A DNA stretch of 64,000 bases from positions 23,077,280 to 23,141,279 of the forward strand of contig NC_083605.1 of assembly GCF_029168945.1 (NCBI RefSeq). The letters are read 5' to 3'. The notes beneath the pieces were generated by a model that saw only the letters and a list, made by a program, of their open reading frames with translations, was not told the origin of the DNA and did not search any database. This DNA comes from Cannabis sativa (taxonomy: Eukaryota > Streptophyta > Magnoliopsida > Rosales > Cannabaceae). Below, one piece after another: positions 9,963 to 22,560 of this stretch (positions within the stretch are counted from its first letter, which is position 1; every line of letters starts with the position of its first letter). The position numbers and the translations under genes are program-made.

Positions 9963-11877
9963 TGTTGGGTTTTATGCCCTAAATAAAACTCTTTACAATA
10001 TGATTAGTTATCAATATAAGAAATTTGAAGTGATTGATGTTTGCATGAAATTTACATGCTAATGGTTTAAATATGTTTATTACATTTACACACAGAATCA
10101 GTTAAATCCAGATCATATTTTTATTCACAATTAGAGTATCGTCAACACAGTGGAATGTGGTTGTGATCATATGAATCAAAAGACTTGGTCCCTGTTTCAT
10201 CAGTGTTATTGGATTTACACTAATGTGATAATCAGCGATGATGTGTACTTACACTTGGAGTAAGTGTTATGTTCTTTCCAGGACATTAGTAAAGTATACT
10301 AATTTCGAATGTATTGGAGTATACATTGGACTGGACCGATATTGCAACTAAGTTAAGATATTACAAACTTACCGTTATACATATCTTTCCAAGTCAATAT
10401 CAGTAGTTGATCTTAAGATTAAAAGAATCTAAATCCTGATATGCTTAGGCTCAACTCAGGAGTGCTATTCATGTTCTTAGATTTATTAGTTAAGCCTACT
10501 TTTGGGTCAGGGTGATACGTATATTTTGGGAACATGATAGTATGATTGAGTGGGAGTGCTGAACATAAATATGGAATCTATAGCTTCTACTGGTGTATAG
10601 AAGTCAAGTGATGATTCCCTTCGAGCTTAGCAAATAGAAGTAAATGGATGAGCTCTTATTTAACTGACTAATTATTAGATCACTAAACACCATTTACAGG
10701 TAGCTAAGTGTTTTAAGGGGAAAAATACATTGAGGGGTGAGAACGGTAAAGAAATCCCATCTCGATGTAGATCATCTATATAGAGGATCTTTAAATCACA
10801 ATAAGATTATAAAAATGGTTAAATGAGATAGCATATTGATATCGTGGAACATACAATATGCTCTATATAAGTCTGAGAGTGCAATTCTAAGTTCTAAGAG
10901 TGGATTCAACGAAGAATTAATAAGTAGGAATTTACTTGGTAAATTTGGTTCACTTATTGGAAGCTCAGCATATAGATCCATGGTCCCCATTCTAGTTGAG
11001 AACATTCTGCTTGTAAGATTCATTAATTGATTCGTGATTGATCAATTATAATTCTAAAGTTAGACTATGTCTAATTTTATGAATTTTCACTAAGCAAGGG
11101 TGAAATTGTAAAGAAAAGAGTTTCTAGATTTATTTATTTATTAATGGACTTTATATGTCTAATTAATATTTAAATTAAATGATAATATTATTTAATAATC
11201 TAGTTTAGTTATTAAATAATTAGTTTTTGCATTTAAAAGGTTAGAATTGGAAAATTGACGTTTTTGAGAAAATAGAGATAAAATATGATAAAACTGCAAA
11301 ATCAAGTGAGGCCCATTATAACACCATGGCCGGCCACTTATTGTGGATTTTCAAATTAATATTTTCATTATTTTAATGCCAAATAATTCCTAACCTAAAC
11401 CTAGTAGTTGCCTATAAATAGAAAGTGATGGCTCAGTCAAATCATAAGTTTTTCAACACAAGTTTTCAGATCATCTTTCTGACAGAAATTTCTCTCTTCA
11501 GAAAAACTGAGCCTTCCCCACTTTCTATACCTGGCCGAAATCCCTATTCTCTTTTCCCTTCATCAATTTTGAACCCTAGTGAGAGAGTAAGTGCCCACAC
11601 ACAGCAAGCAGTAACTCAATCATAGATTGGAAGACTGTGAAGGATCAAACTTGAAGAAGAAGGACATTCAGGCTCAGATCTTGATTATACTCTGCTACAG
11701 AAAGGATACAAGGGTTAGAGATCTGAGTGGAAGGAGACATTAATTCTGCTGCATCAATGTAAGGTTTTCTTAACTTTATATGTGTTTAATTTATTGTTTT
11801 AGAAAGTTCATATTTAGGGTGTTTAAACAACATACTTGTGAGTAGATCTAAGATCCTGGTAAAATAAATTTCCAACA
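9963..11877 (+). repeat. LTR A2 (3' LTR of El-1)
   Basis: 1915 bp, TGTTGGG to CCAACA, with TSD CAGAA immediately after. TATAAATA at 11413-11420. It carries a stretch near 11285-11310 and a block near 11440-11480 that the partner LTR A1 lacks or has replaced, suggesting exchange with another subfamily member. Confidence 0.92.
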
Positions 11878-11918
11878 CAGAATCCACTTGCACTATTCTA
11901 AGAACTCTTTGATGTAAC
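11878..11918 (+). mobile_element. 41-bp continuation of E0
   Basis: CAGAATCCACTTGCAC... to GATGTAAC. Continues E0 after El-1; the same string, reversed, is at about 15788-15835 in El-2. It separates LTR A2 (+) from LTR B1 (-). The last five bases, GTAAC (11914-11918), should be the TSD of El-2, but no GTAAC follows LTR C. Confidence 0.85.
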
Positions 11919-13832
11919 TGTTGGAAATTATTTTACCAGGATCTAGATTTACTAACAAGTATGTTGGATTAACAACCTAATATGAATTCTAAAACAATGA
12001 AAATAAACACATATAAAGTTAGAAAACCTTACAGTGGGTGCAGCGGAATAATATGACTCCTTCCGTTCAGATCTCTAGCCCTTGATTCCTTTCGTAGCGA
12101 GCATCACCAAGATCCGAACACGGATCTTCTTTTCTCCTTCTTTGATGTAGAATTTCCATAGTCTTCCATACTATGATTGAGATACCACTTGATGTGTGTG
12201 GGCACTACTCATCTCACAAGGATTTCGAAAATTCTCTCTCTTTTCTCTCTTAATTTCGTGGCTGATCATGCATACAAGAGAAGAGAGCAAGGTTGCTTTA
12301 TATAGGGAAAAGGGAGAGCACAACTTTCCAAATAAAACAGTTTCCTCTTTTACTGTGTAATTGATTAACTGCCTTATTTAGTGTGATCCACCACTTTCCT
12401 ATCATAGCTAGGCTTTGATTAGCAATTACATGACAATTAAAAAATAAAATAATAATTGGGAAACACAAAGGGAGTGCTTCGGCCATAGAGGGAATATGGG
12501 CCTCACTTGGATTTTGCAGTTTCCTCAATTTTATTTCAATTTCTCCAAAAATGCCATTTTTCCAATTCTAATCATTTAAATGCCAAAACTAATTATTTAA
12601 TAACTAAAATAGATTATTAAATAATATTGTCATTTAAAATAATTATTAATTAGACATACAAAGTCTCTTAATTAATAATTAAACCTAGAAACCCTTTTCT
12701 TTACGATTTCATCCTTAAACTGTGAGAATTCATAAAGTAGACATAGTCTAACTTTTAGAATTATAATTGATTAATTAAAATCAATTAACTGAGTCTTACA
12801 AGCAGTATAGCCTCAACTAGTATGGGGACCATGGGTCTATATAACCGAGCTTCCAATAAGTCGAACCGAACTTACCAAGTAAATTCCCTAACTTATTAAT
12901 TCCTCATTGAATCCACACTTAGAACTTGGAATTGCACTCTCAGTCATATAGAAACGCTCTATATGTTCCACGATATAGACACGTCATTAGTTATCCATTG
13001 TTATAACCCTAATGTGATCAATGATCCTCTATATAGATGATTTACACTGTACAGGATTAAATTACCGTAACACCCTACAATGTATTTTATCCTTAAAACA
13101 CTTAACCCTGTATAAATGATATTTCACCTAAGTGAAATGAGATCTCCACCATTTATCTTCGTTTGGTTAAGCTCGAAGGAAATCATCCTTTACTTCTATT
13201 TGCCAAATAGAAGCTATAGATTCCATATTTATGTTAGCGCTCCCCCACTCAATTGTATTACCGTGTTCCCAAAATGTAAGTATCACCCTGACCCAAAAGT
13301 AGGCTTAACTAACAAATCAAAGAACACGAGTAACACTCTTGAAATTGAGCCTAACCATATCAGGATTTCGATCATGTGATCTAGGATCAACTTATGATAT
13401 TGAATTGAATAGATATTTACGGTAAGTTTCAAAATCTAATTCAAAGTTCAATATCGGTCCATTCCAATGCATACTCCATGCATCCGATACTGGTAAACTT
13501 TGCCAATGTCCTGGAAAGGACATAACACTTTTCCAAGGTGTAAGAATACCTATCGCTGATTATACCATGTCAGTCTAAATCCAGTGTTCTGACAAATCAG
13601 GGAATCTACTTTTGAACATATAATAAAGATTATATTCCACTGTGCTGACAACACTATAATCTTTAAACCAACCCATATGTTCTGGACTTAAAAAGAATTC
13701 ATACATTATATACACATATAATCATGAAATAAATCATGTGAACCATGCAACATAAAATGTTATTTCTGATCTTTATTAATAAGTAAATCTGATTATATGA
13801 AATGAGTTTTATTTAGGGCATAAAACCCAACA
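11919..13832 (-). repeat. LTR B1 (3' LTR of El-2)
   Basis: 1914 bp on minus, TGTTGGAAATTATTTTACC at the left end and GGGCATAAAACCCAACA at the right. TATATAAA (minus) at 12297-12304. It is inverted relative to LTR A2 with only 41 bp between them. Nearly identical to 54333-56248 and 62427-64000. Confidence 0.92.
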
Positions 13833-15180
13833 AACTCCCACTTGCACTAATATAAAACAAAAAAGTGCATTTCAAATAATCATTAACACCTTGATATACC
13901 AATCAAGTGTAATAGTAGTATACTCCTCGTAATGGGATCTGACAGGTTGTATTAAACACAACCTCTTCTCCACCATGACCCTTCCTTAATCACAAAATCC
14001 TTGATAATGTGAAATTCCTCTCTATATGTCTACTCTTTTGGGATACTGGATTCTATACTTTTGGGCAACTACTCTTTCGTTATTCAGGAAGTAACCCTAG
14101 TAGTTAAGGCAAGTTGGAACACTGCCACAAATGTATAGAACTTTCCTTAGACTGAATAAGTATCTTTCCTGCAACTTTTAACATTCAGTCTCTCTCTGGT
14201 AGACCAAGAGATTTTAGATAGGTTTTTACACTTCTCCAAAATCGCTACTCCACCCCCAAAGTAATCACCATCTCATTAGCAGACTTTCTAGCACAAAGGC
14301 AAGTCTTGAAATCTGATGTGGTGTAGTCTAAGAGTTTTAAACAAACACCCTTATTGACTAACATATAGTTCCTCTTCTTAATCTTAAAATTTACTTGATT
14401 GTCTTCCAATGTTCCTCTCCTGGATTAATCTGATACCTACTCATTTCTCCCACTCAACAGCAGGTGTCTGGTCTAAGGCATACTAAAGCATATCTGAGAC
14501 CTCTCACTGTTGATTTAAGAATTTCTTTCATGGCTTTATCTTCTCTGGAATAGTTGAGACTTTTCCTTAGATAAGTAAAATCTATATCTAAGAAGTTGTG
14601 AAGCTTCTATAGATTGCCATTGGAAAGAAAAATGCTCCAGCATCTTACTAAAGTAAGTTGCTTGCATTAGAGTAAGTAATTACCAAGTATACCACAAGCC
14701 ATAGGTTTAGATAAACTTAAACCTATTATACTAGGAATAGGAAGTTTGTTAAGTCCATTGAATAGACTTATTAACGAAAATTTCCTTTCATGTCCTTGTA
14801 ATAGAAAACTTTAGGTTACTCCATGTGAATGGATCAAACCATAGTTCTATTGGCTTTCTTCTTAGTTTCTTATCTTGACAATCCATTACTTGTTTAAACT
14901 CACAATGAATTTTAATCACTAGTATCTTCCAAGTTATAAGAAGGTGAGTTCCTAGAAACTCTCCCACTACAACAAGGTACCGTGAACTATGTCAAAGAAA
15001 ACTAAATGGTATAGACCTCTTCAGTTGTGTTAAGACAACAGAGGCAGTGGGATCATCTTGTAAAATAAGATGATAGAACACTTTTGGAATCAAGAAAAAA
15101 TATCTCCTTTATTTGCTACTTTATTTTCAGACTTAGTCATTTTCTTAGAAAATTAGTATTTGTTTAAACAAACACTTTCT
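13833..15180 (-). pseudogene. Eroded 3' internal region of El-2
   Basis: Non-coding. By position it corresponds to the RT/RNase H part of a Copia pol, but I could not find a reliable RT motif. Small fragments look like family pol DNA, for example the 'CTCCACCCCCAAAGTAATCACC' area around 14250. No open frame of interest on either strand. Confidence 0.4.
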
Positions 15181-15760
15181 TATCTAATGACTACGGGATG
15201 CTCCACCCCTAATCACTTAGAATAGCTAACAAACATGCAAACCAAGGTTAGCAGTTCTAGCTTTTCTTAAGATTTCGATTAGGTCATCCATGAATCTAGT
15301 AATGATTTATATAAAGTATACAACCATTGCATCATTCTGAAATTTATTTCCTTAGAAGGATTTAGGCAACGACTAGTAACTAATCATCAATATGCAACTC
15401 GAATTTCTGGGGAGGTAAGTTTGGATATAATTCAAAATCAAATTAATGATCTTTGAACTGCATATCTACTAACTTTTTCTCCACCCCTATCAGTTCGCAA
15501 GATCTTTAACCACTTACCTTCATCATTGCTAGAAATTCATGAAATTTTTCAAACATTTCAAATTTCTTTTGCATAAGGTAAAATCTAGAGTGATCGTTTT
15601 AAGAATACAACGAAAACTCATATCCACCCCTGAATGTACATCCATCTGCGAATGAGATGAAATTACTTTCAGTGGATATAGGCATATTAACTCTTTGCAG
15701 AGAATGATCTTGTCAAAACCTCTATGAACAAGATACAAATGCCATATATTTATAAAATAT
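15181..15760 (-). pseudogene. Integrase and pre-integrase remnant of El-2
   Basis: Collinear with the integrase region of El-3 (about 40510-41330) at DNA level: 'GCTCCACCCCTA' and 'ACAAACATGCAAACC' near 15190-15245, 'GATCTTTGAACTGCATATC' at 15449-15467, 'TCTCCACCCCTATCAG' just after, and a pre-integrase scrap near 15700-15740 whose reverse strand still reads like H-G-F-D-K. The frame is closed by many stops and indels, so it cannot make protein. Confidence 0.6.
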
Positions 15761-15984
15761 GTGGTTGTATCTTTTGATGACTTACTTTAGTTACATCAAA
15801 GAGTTCTTAGAATAGTGCAAGTGGATTCTGGTCACAGAATGCTAAACTCATACAGTTTAAATCCATTGAAAGAAAATGGTTATTAAACACTTGTGAAAGT
15901 GTAACTGTACAATTAGTAATTCTCTCTTGGACCACCACTACTAATCTAACTCTATGATTTGCCTATACAAGTAGGAGATATCTA

Positions 15985-16400
15985 AGATTGAGGATTTATA
16001 TCATTTAGGGATAGAATTCCGGGAATATAATCATATGCGTCATCTAATTTCTTAAGAGAAAATAAGACTTTATATGATTTATAGACCATTCATCCAATGA
16101 TATGTCATTAAGCTAATTCGAAATGAATCAGCTAAGAGGAATTAGGATAATTTCGTTTTAAATAAGAATCCAACGATGCTCCGATTAGCGAGAGTCAAAG
16201 TAATCTTATTTATACAATCTTCTTGTTTCATATTGTAAAACACTAGTCTAAGTTGTCATCAATTGATGAACAGTCAGATGTTGTATATACAATATTTATC
16301 TTTCGAGATCTAACACTATTATGTTAGTCTAATGGTGAAAATCCATTAGGGATTTATCTCATTAGAAAAACAAATCAAGTTAGACCAACAATGAAGATTC
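15985..16400 (-). promoter_or_regulatory. Second (diverged) pre-gag module of El-2
   Basis: Reverse-strand counterpart of E0 module 2, with the same CTAATGG/CCATTAG hairpin, CATCAATTGATG palindrome and single eroded 20-nt motif (CCGATTAGCGAGAGTC on plus). It shows that the gag-less layout with two modules belongs to a subfamily and is not a single accident. Confidence 0.5.
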
Positions 16401-16539
16401 GAAATTAAACTACAATTTAATAACAGAAAATAACATGGTTCAATACAAATTCATACACAATTCAGAAATTATGAAGCACATAGCAAGTAAGAATGACAAG
16501 TGAAAATACTAAAACATACAATCCTAAATAATTTCCAAG

Positions 16540-16920
16540 GTTTTCAACAAACTGATATCAGTGTCCCGTTTAGGCGAGAGTCAAAGCTATCATTCATTGA
16601 ACAGAGTTGTCAGCTCATCTAAAATGACAAACATTCTAGCAACCTTTTATTCGATCAAGATGTGAATCCGCGTTGTCCCGTTTAGGCGAGAGTCAAGGCT
16701 ATTCTATCTTATGAGCTTCCACCATTGTTTCATATTCTTGCAAGTCTTATATAGTCGCCACCATTAGGGTGATCATAAACTATATAAAAAATTTACAAGA
16801 TTACTTATCTTTCGAGATTAAACGGTGCTAACTTGCTAATGAACGTTCCTCCATTAGGGAGGATTACTCACTAAAACAATAGCTATGTAAAACCAACAAT
16901 GGAGATCGAATATCCTTATA
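16540..16920 (-). promoter_or_regulatory. Pre-gag RNA module 1 of El-2
   Basis: Minus-strand module. The stem-loop lies at 16737-16799 with a perfect middle stem TATATAGT/ACTATATA (plus coordinates 16748-16755 and 16779-16786) and CACC-CTAAT-GGTG at the apex. The 20-nt motifs (reverse complement, GTCCCGTTTAGGCGAGAGTC) are at 16563-16582 and 16675-16694. Confidence 0.6.
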
Positions 16921-18182
16921 ATAATAAAGCTCATTATTTAATGAAGGGTTGTATTTTCTTCTAATATTTATTTTAATCCATTTATTTTAAATATATATTT
17001 ATTTAATTAAAATTTCCAATTTAGAATGAAAAATTCCAAATATAAATTTTAATTTAATATTTATAAATTATACTTAGATAGATAAATAACGTGAATTATT
17101 TCCATCTTAGTCATAATTTCCATAAATATTCAGAAAATTATTCAATTTAAGCTGTTTCAAAATTAATTTGAATTAATTTACAACTCAAATTTAATTTTCT
17201 ATAAATATATATTGCATTTTCGAAAATGCTTTAAAATAAAATAAAATAAATCCTGGAAAATTACTCTAATTTTATGTTGGCCCAAAATTAATTAGTAAAA
17301 ATTAATTTTCAACAAAAAATATAATTTCCCTATTTAATTAAATATCTCAGAAAAATTTCAAATATTTAAGTATCATGATTAAAAAATCAACTTAAATATT
17401 AATTTTCTATTTAATTAAATACACTAGAAAAATACTTCAAGCAAAACAGATAATATCTATCTAGACTTTCATAGACTAATTAATCCAATTTCTAATTATA
17501 ATATATTTTAGTTCATTTATTTTAATTAACCATCAAATGAAAAAGTCATTGATTTAAGTTGGTCCAAAATTAAATAAATAATTTTCAACTTTAATCTATT
17601 TTTCAAATAAAATTCGAAATTTCTACATTAAAGAAATGTAATTTCGAAATTTTGGGAAATGATTAATAAAATAAAATAAAATATATTCTGAAAATTATTC
17701 AAACTTAAGTTATTCTGAAATAAGATTCCAAACTTAAAATAATTTTCAACTTTAATTAAATAACATGAAAATAACAATATTAAAGTATCATGATGAAAAT
17801 CAACTTAGATATTGAAATTTTCAATTTAATTAAATGTATTAAATTCAAGAATCAAATAATTAAGTAAAGAGGAAACTTAATTATTAATTCTAGTTTAATA
17901 CCAGGAAAATATTCTAAACTTAGATTGTACCAAAATTAATTAGGAAACAATTAATTTCACAATCTATGATATTTTCCTATTTAATATTAGAAATAATAAC
18001 TAGTACTAGAAATAGCTATCTAGAATATATCATTGACTAAGTGTTTTTCTAAAATTAACTTTAAAATATTACAATGAAAAATAAATTTCATATATTTTAA
18101 AAGTTAATTATGTTGCTAATTCAATTTTAATTAGGTTAAACTAATATAATTAACCTAATACAATTATTTAAATAAGGCAAAT

Positions 18183-18274
18183 GGGCCTTCGCAATTGGGG
18201 TAGTTCATGTGAGGGGGAGCTGGGTTCAGTATGTCGTACCCACTTCTATGGCCCCCAACTCTCACACAAGGCCC
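18183..18274 (-). promoter_or_regulatory. Conserved leader RNA domain of El-2
   Basis: 92-nt homologue of 5072-5162 on minus. Closing stem GGGCCTT/AAGGCCC is perfect; the inner helix uses a G-run (GGGGG) against CCCCC instead of the TTGGG/CCCAA seen in El-1. Confidence 0.6.
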
Positions 18275-19052
18275 AAAAGAGAGGAATTTAACCTTAAAAT
18301 AAACAATTGTTATTCATTGAATAAGCCCAAATCTAATTGGGCCTAAATAAATTTCCTTATGTCAAAATTTATTCTAGCAATCTAGTCCATTTACTTAGTA
18401 AAAACTTAAATGGGCTCCCTATATGTATCTAAGTTCAAAAGCGAACATATAGGCTCACACAGGTCAAATGATTTGGATGGACCCTATCATGTTACTAGGT
18501 TTACACAGATGAAAGAAGTACAAAATTTACCTGTTACAAATTATTTATAAGATCTATCGTCAATTGGACTATGATTAAAATCAGATCAATGGATCATGAT
18601 CTGTCACCAAGTTAATCATAGCAATTTAGATCAGATAAATAATAGGTTTGTTAAAAAAGTTTTGAATAAACAATATAAACAAACATTGTCCATGTAACAG
18701 ATGTGAAAACAAGATATTAATATAATTAAATTATTATTCTTAAACTAACCAAATAAAGGAAACTAATTTTAAAATATCTAGGTTTATTTGAATCAAATTA
18801 AATTAAATATCTAATAAGATCAATGATTTAAAAGGAAAGAATCTCCAATATCACTTTCAGATCTTATAATTTAATAAAATAAACCAATTTTAAAATAGAT
18901 TTGGTTAAATAATAATTACCATAATTATATGTCAAAATATCTCAACTTAAGCAATATTCAAATCTCTACAAAAATATCTATGTTATTTAAATATTTAAGA
19001 TATGATTTATAAATTTCTAATAAGAAAAAAAATGATATATATAGAAAAAATA

Positions 19053-21026
19053 AGCATATAAACAACATAAAACCATCCAAATCAACATATAACATCGTTT
19101 TAATTCATATTTCATGAAAGTAAATCATTACCATGGATCAGAGGCCAGTTGTTGGAAATTATTTTACCAGGATCTAGATTTACTAACAAGTATGTTTCAT
19201 TAACATCCTTATATGAATTATAAAACAATGAAGTAAACACATATAAATTTTAGTAAACCTTACATTGGGTGCAGCGGAATATAATGACTCATTCCGTTCA
19301 GATCTCTAGCCCTTGATTCCTTTCTGTAGCAGAGCATCACCAAGATCTGAACCTGGATCTCTTTCTCTCCTTCCTTTGATGCTGAATCTCCTTCTTGTTT
19401 GTTGATTTTCCACAGTCTTATACACTATGATTGAGATACCACTTGATGTGTGTGGGCACTCACTCATTCACTCAAGGATTTCGAAATTTAGAGAAGAAAA
19501 GAAGAAGGGAAGTGGTTCGGCCTATAGAGAAAAGAATAGGAGGCTCAGTTTTCATCTGACAGAATTAAGTGTGAATGAGAGCCATCACTATCTATTTATA
19601 GGTAACCACCTAGGTTTAAGTTAGAATTATTTGGCATTAAAATAATGTAAAAATAAATGATAAAACCCTATAAGTGTGGCCGGCCATGGGCTTTGGATAA
19701 TGGGCCTCACTTATGCAATTTTGCTGTTTTATCATTCTTGCATCTCATTTTCTCAAAAACGCCAATTTTCAAATTCTACCATTTAAATGCCAATTATAAT
19801 TATTTAACAACTAAATTAATTATTAAATAATATTGTCATTTAATATTTTTATTAATTAGACATATAAAGTCTCTTAATTAATAAATAAACCTAGAATCTC
19901 TTTTCTTTACAATTTTGCCCTTGCTTAGTGAAAATTCATAAACTAGACATAGTCTAACTTTTGAATTATAATTGATTAATCAAAATCAATTAACTGAGTC
20001 TTACAAGTAGTATGGTCTCAACTAGTATAGGGACCATGGGTCTATATATCCGAGCTTCCAATAAGCAGATCAAGAATTTATATCTTAAGTTCACTGACTT
20101 ATTAATTCTTCGTTGAATCCACGCATAGAACTTAGAATTGCACTCTCAGTATATAAAACGCTCTATATGTTCCACGATATAGAAACGTCATTAGTTTTCC
20201 ATTGTTATAATCCTAATTTGATCAATGATCTTCTAATAGATGATCTACATTGAATAGGCATTAAGTTACCGTTACACCTTCAATGTGTTTTATCCTTAAA
20301 ACACTTAGCTCCGTATAAATGATATTTCAGCGAAGTGAAAGATATCTCCACCATTTATCTCTGTTTAGCCAAGCTCGAAGGATATCATCGTTTCACTTCT
20401 AAATTCCTGTAGAAGTTATAGATTCCATATTTATGTTAGCGCTCCCACTCAATTATACTATCATGTTCCCAAAATGTACGCATCACTCTGACCCAAAAGT
20501 AGGCTTAACTAACAAATCAAAGAACATGTATAATACTCTTGAGATCGAACCTAAACATATCAGGATTAAGATCATTTGATCTAGGATCAACAGGTGATAT
20601 TGAATTGAATAGATATTACGGTAAATTTTAATATATCTAATCAAACTTCAATATCGGTCCCTTCCGATGTATACTCCATACATCCGATACTGGTAAACTT
20701 TGCCAATGTCCTGAAAAGGACATAACACTTATCCAAGGTGTAAGAATACCTATCGCTGATTATCATGTCGGTCTAAATCCAGTGAACTGACAAATCAAGG
20801 AATAAACTTTCGAACATATAATCAAGATTATATTCCACTGTGCTGACAACACTATAATCATTAACAAATTGATATGTTCTGGACTTAAATAGAATTCATA
20901 CATTATGTAAATAATCATGAAATAAATCATGTGAACCATGCAACATTAAATGTTATTTCTTATCTATATTAATAAGTAAATCTGATTATATTGAAATGAG
21001 TTTTATTTAGGGCATAAAACCCAACA
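19053..21026 (-). mobile_element. PBS and 5' LTR C of a different minus element
   Basis: LTR C is 19150-21026 (1877 bp) with TATA at 19593-19600 (minus). The PBS is at 19131-19147 (plus strand CCATGGATCAGAGGCCA), with an altered centre. Its sequence is clearly diverged from LTR B1 and from 62427-64000, for example just after the first 50 bp, so it is not the partner of B1. The right flank GTAGA (21027-21031) lies in El-E leader at a place where other elements read GTAAA. Confidence 0.8.
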
Positions 21027-22360
21027 GTAGAACCAACAATGGAGATCGAATATCCTAGTAATAAAGCTCATTATTTAAAGTGTATTTTCTCTAATATTTA
21101 TTTTAATCTATTTATTTTAAATATATATTTATTTAATTAAAATTTCCAATTTAGAATAAAATTCTAAATATAAATTTTAATAAAATATTTATAAAATTAT
21201 ACTTAGATTGATTTGAAAATAAATTAAATTATTTTCCATCTTAGTAATAATTTTCAATAAATATTTCGAAAATTATTCAATTGAAGTTGATCCAATATTA
21301 ATTTAACAAATTAATTTTCAACTCAATTTTAATTTTCTACAAATATATATTGCATAATTCGGAAATTAATGTATTTAAAATAAATACAATTTTTCGAAAA
21401 TGCTTTAAAATAAAATAAAATAAAATAAATGATGAAAAATTATTCTAACTTATGTTGGTCCAAAATTAATTGAAAATTAATTTTCAACACAAATATAATT
21501 TTCCTATTTAATTAAATATTAAGAAAATTATCAAATATTTAAATATCATGATTAAAATCAACTTAAATATTAATTTTCTATTTAATTAAATATAACTAGA
21601 AAAATACTTCAAGCAAACAGACAATAACTATCTAGACTTTCACTAACTAATTACTTTATTTTCTAATTATAATATATTTTAGTCCATTTATTTTAATTAA
21701 TCATTAAATAAAAAATTTATTGATTTAATTTGGTCTAAAACTAATAAAAAAAATTAATTTTCAACTTTAATCTATTTTTCAAACAAAATTTAAAATTTTC
21801 TGCATTATAAAAATGCAATTTCGAATTTATGCATAAAATGATTAATAAAATAAAATAAAATATATTTTGAAAATTATTCAAATTTAAGTTGTTCTGAAAA
21901 TAAAATTTCCAACTTAAAATAATTTTCTATTTAATTAAATATTCTGAAAATTATAATATTTAAGTGTCAAGAATAAAATCAACTTAAATATTTAATTTTC
22001 AATTTAATTAAATGTATTAAATATAAGATTTAAATAATCAAGTATAAAATAAACTTAATTATTAATTCTAATTTAATACTAGGAAAAATATTCTAAATTA
22101 AGTTGGTCCAAAATTAATTAATAAATAATTAATTTTTAACTTAAAATATTTCCTAATTAAATATTAGAAAATATAATTAGCTATTAGAAATAACTATCTA
22201 AAATATATCTCATTAACTAAGTATTTTTCTAAAATTAACTTTAAAATATTCAATGAAAAATAAATTTCATATATTTTAAAGTTAATTATGTTGCTAATTC
22301 AATTTTAATTAGGTTAGACTAATATAATTAACCTAATATTATTTTTTAAATAAGGTAAAT

Positions 22361-22453
22361 GGGCCTTCACAATTGGGGTGGTTCATGTGAGGGAGGGCTG
22401 GGTTCAGTATGTCGTACCCACTACAAAGGCCCCCTAACTCTCACACAAGGCCC
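22361..22453 (-). promoter_or_regulatory. Conserved leader RNA domain of El-E
   Basis: 93-nt homologue of 5072-5162, minus strand. Perfect GGGCCTT/AAGGCCC closing stem and GTGTGAG/CTCACAT. The inner helix has changed to AGGGGG against CTCCCT, still pairable with one G-U. Confidence 0.55.
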
Positions 22454-22560
22454 AAAGGAGAGAAATTTAACCATTAAATAAATAATTGTTATCAATTGAA
22501 TAAGCTCAATTCTAATTAGGCCTAAATAAAATTACCTAAGTGAAATTTTATTTCAGCAAG

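Larger units (their letters stand above)
1737..11877 (+). mobile_element. El-1: complete gag-only Copia element, nested in E0
   Basis: A 10.1 kb element with both LTRs (1737-3609, 9963-11877), PBS at 3612, PPT at 9951-9960 and a perfect 5-bp TSD CAGAA (1732-1736, 11878-11882). It has a leader of about 3.65 kb, then one gag frame, then 1.9 kb in which only scraps of pol remain, for instance a YVDDLV-like string at 9327-9344. It fits the class known as TR-GAG elements (LTR pair plus gag, no pol), which would need reverse transcriptase and integrase in trans. A second, left-truncated copy is at 46248-54291. Confidence 0.9.
3025..19052. repeat. Segmental duplication, copy 1 (16.0 kb)
   Basis: Collinear with 46248-61466. 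The coordinate offset is 43223 before a deletion of about 0.81 kb in copy 2 (bases 4311-5121 here are missing there) and about 42414 after it. The block contains most of El-1, its TSD and flank, and El-2 in the same nested order, so it was copied after nesting. Differences are scattered single bases and small indels. The left flank is native here (LTR A1 is whole). The right flank is foreign: at 19053 it changes to another element's leader. Confidence 0.9.
11919..19052 (-). mobile_element. El-2: gag-less minus-strand element, 5' part replaced
   Basis: Minus-oriented element with 3' LTR B1 (11919-13832), PPT at 13835-13844, eroded internal region, two pre-gag modules and the leader domain. No gag frame is present. 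At 19052 the match to copy 2 (61466) ends, and the remaining leader, PBS and 5' LTR (19053-21026) belong to a diverged relative. The missing TSD (GTAAC on the left, GTAGA on the right) supports a chimera. In copy 2 the native 5' end is kept. Confidence 0.8.

Noticed and set aside
12298..13379. Frames of 76 and 87 codons that recur at 54714-55795 and 62808-63889
   Set aside because: Within LTR B copies; conservation follows LTR identity.
15529..15738. 69-codon minus frame (also 57943-58152)
   Set aside because: Falls in the eroded integrase/pre-integrase remnant; only a short piece resembles the pre-integrase motif and the rest is frame-shifted.
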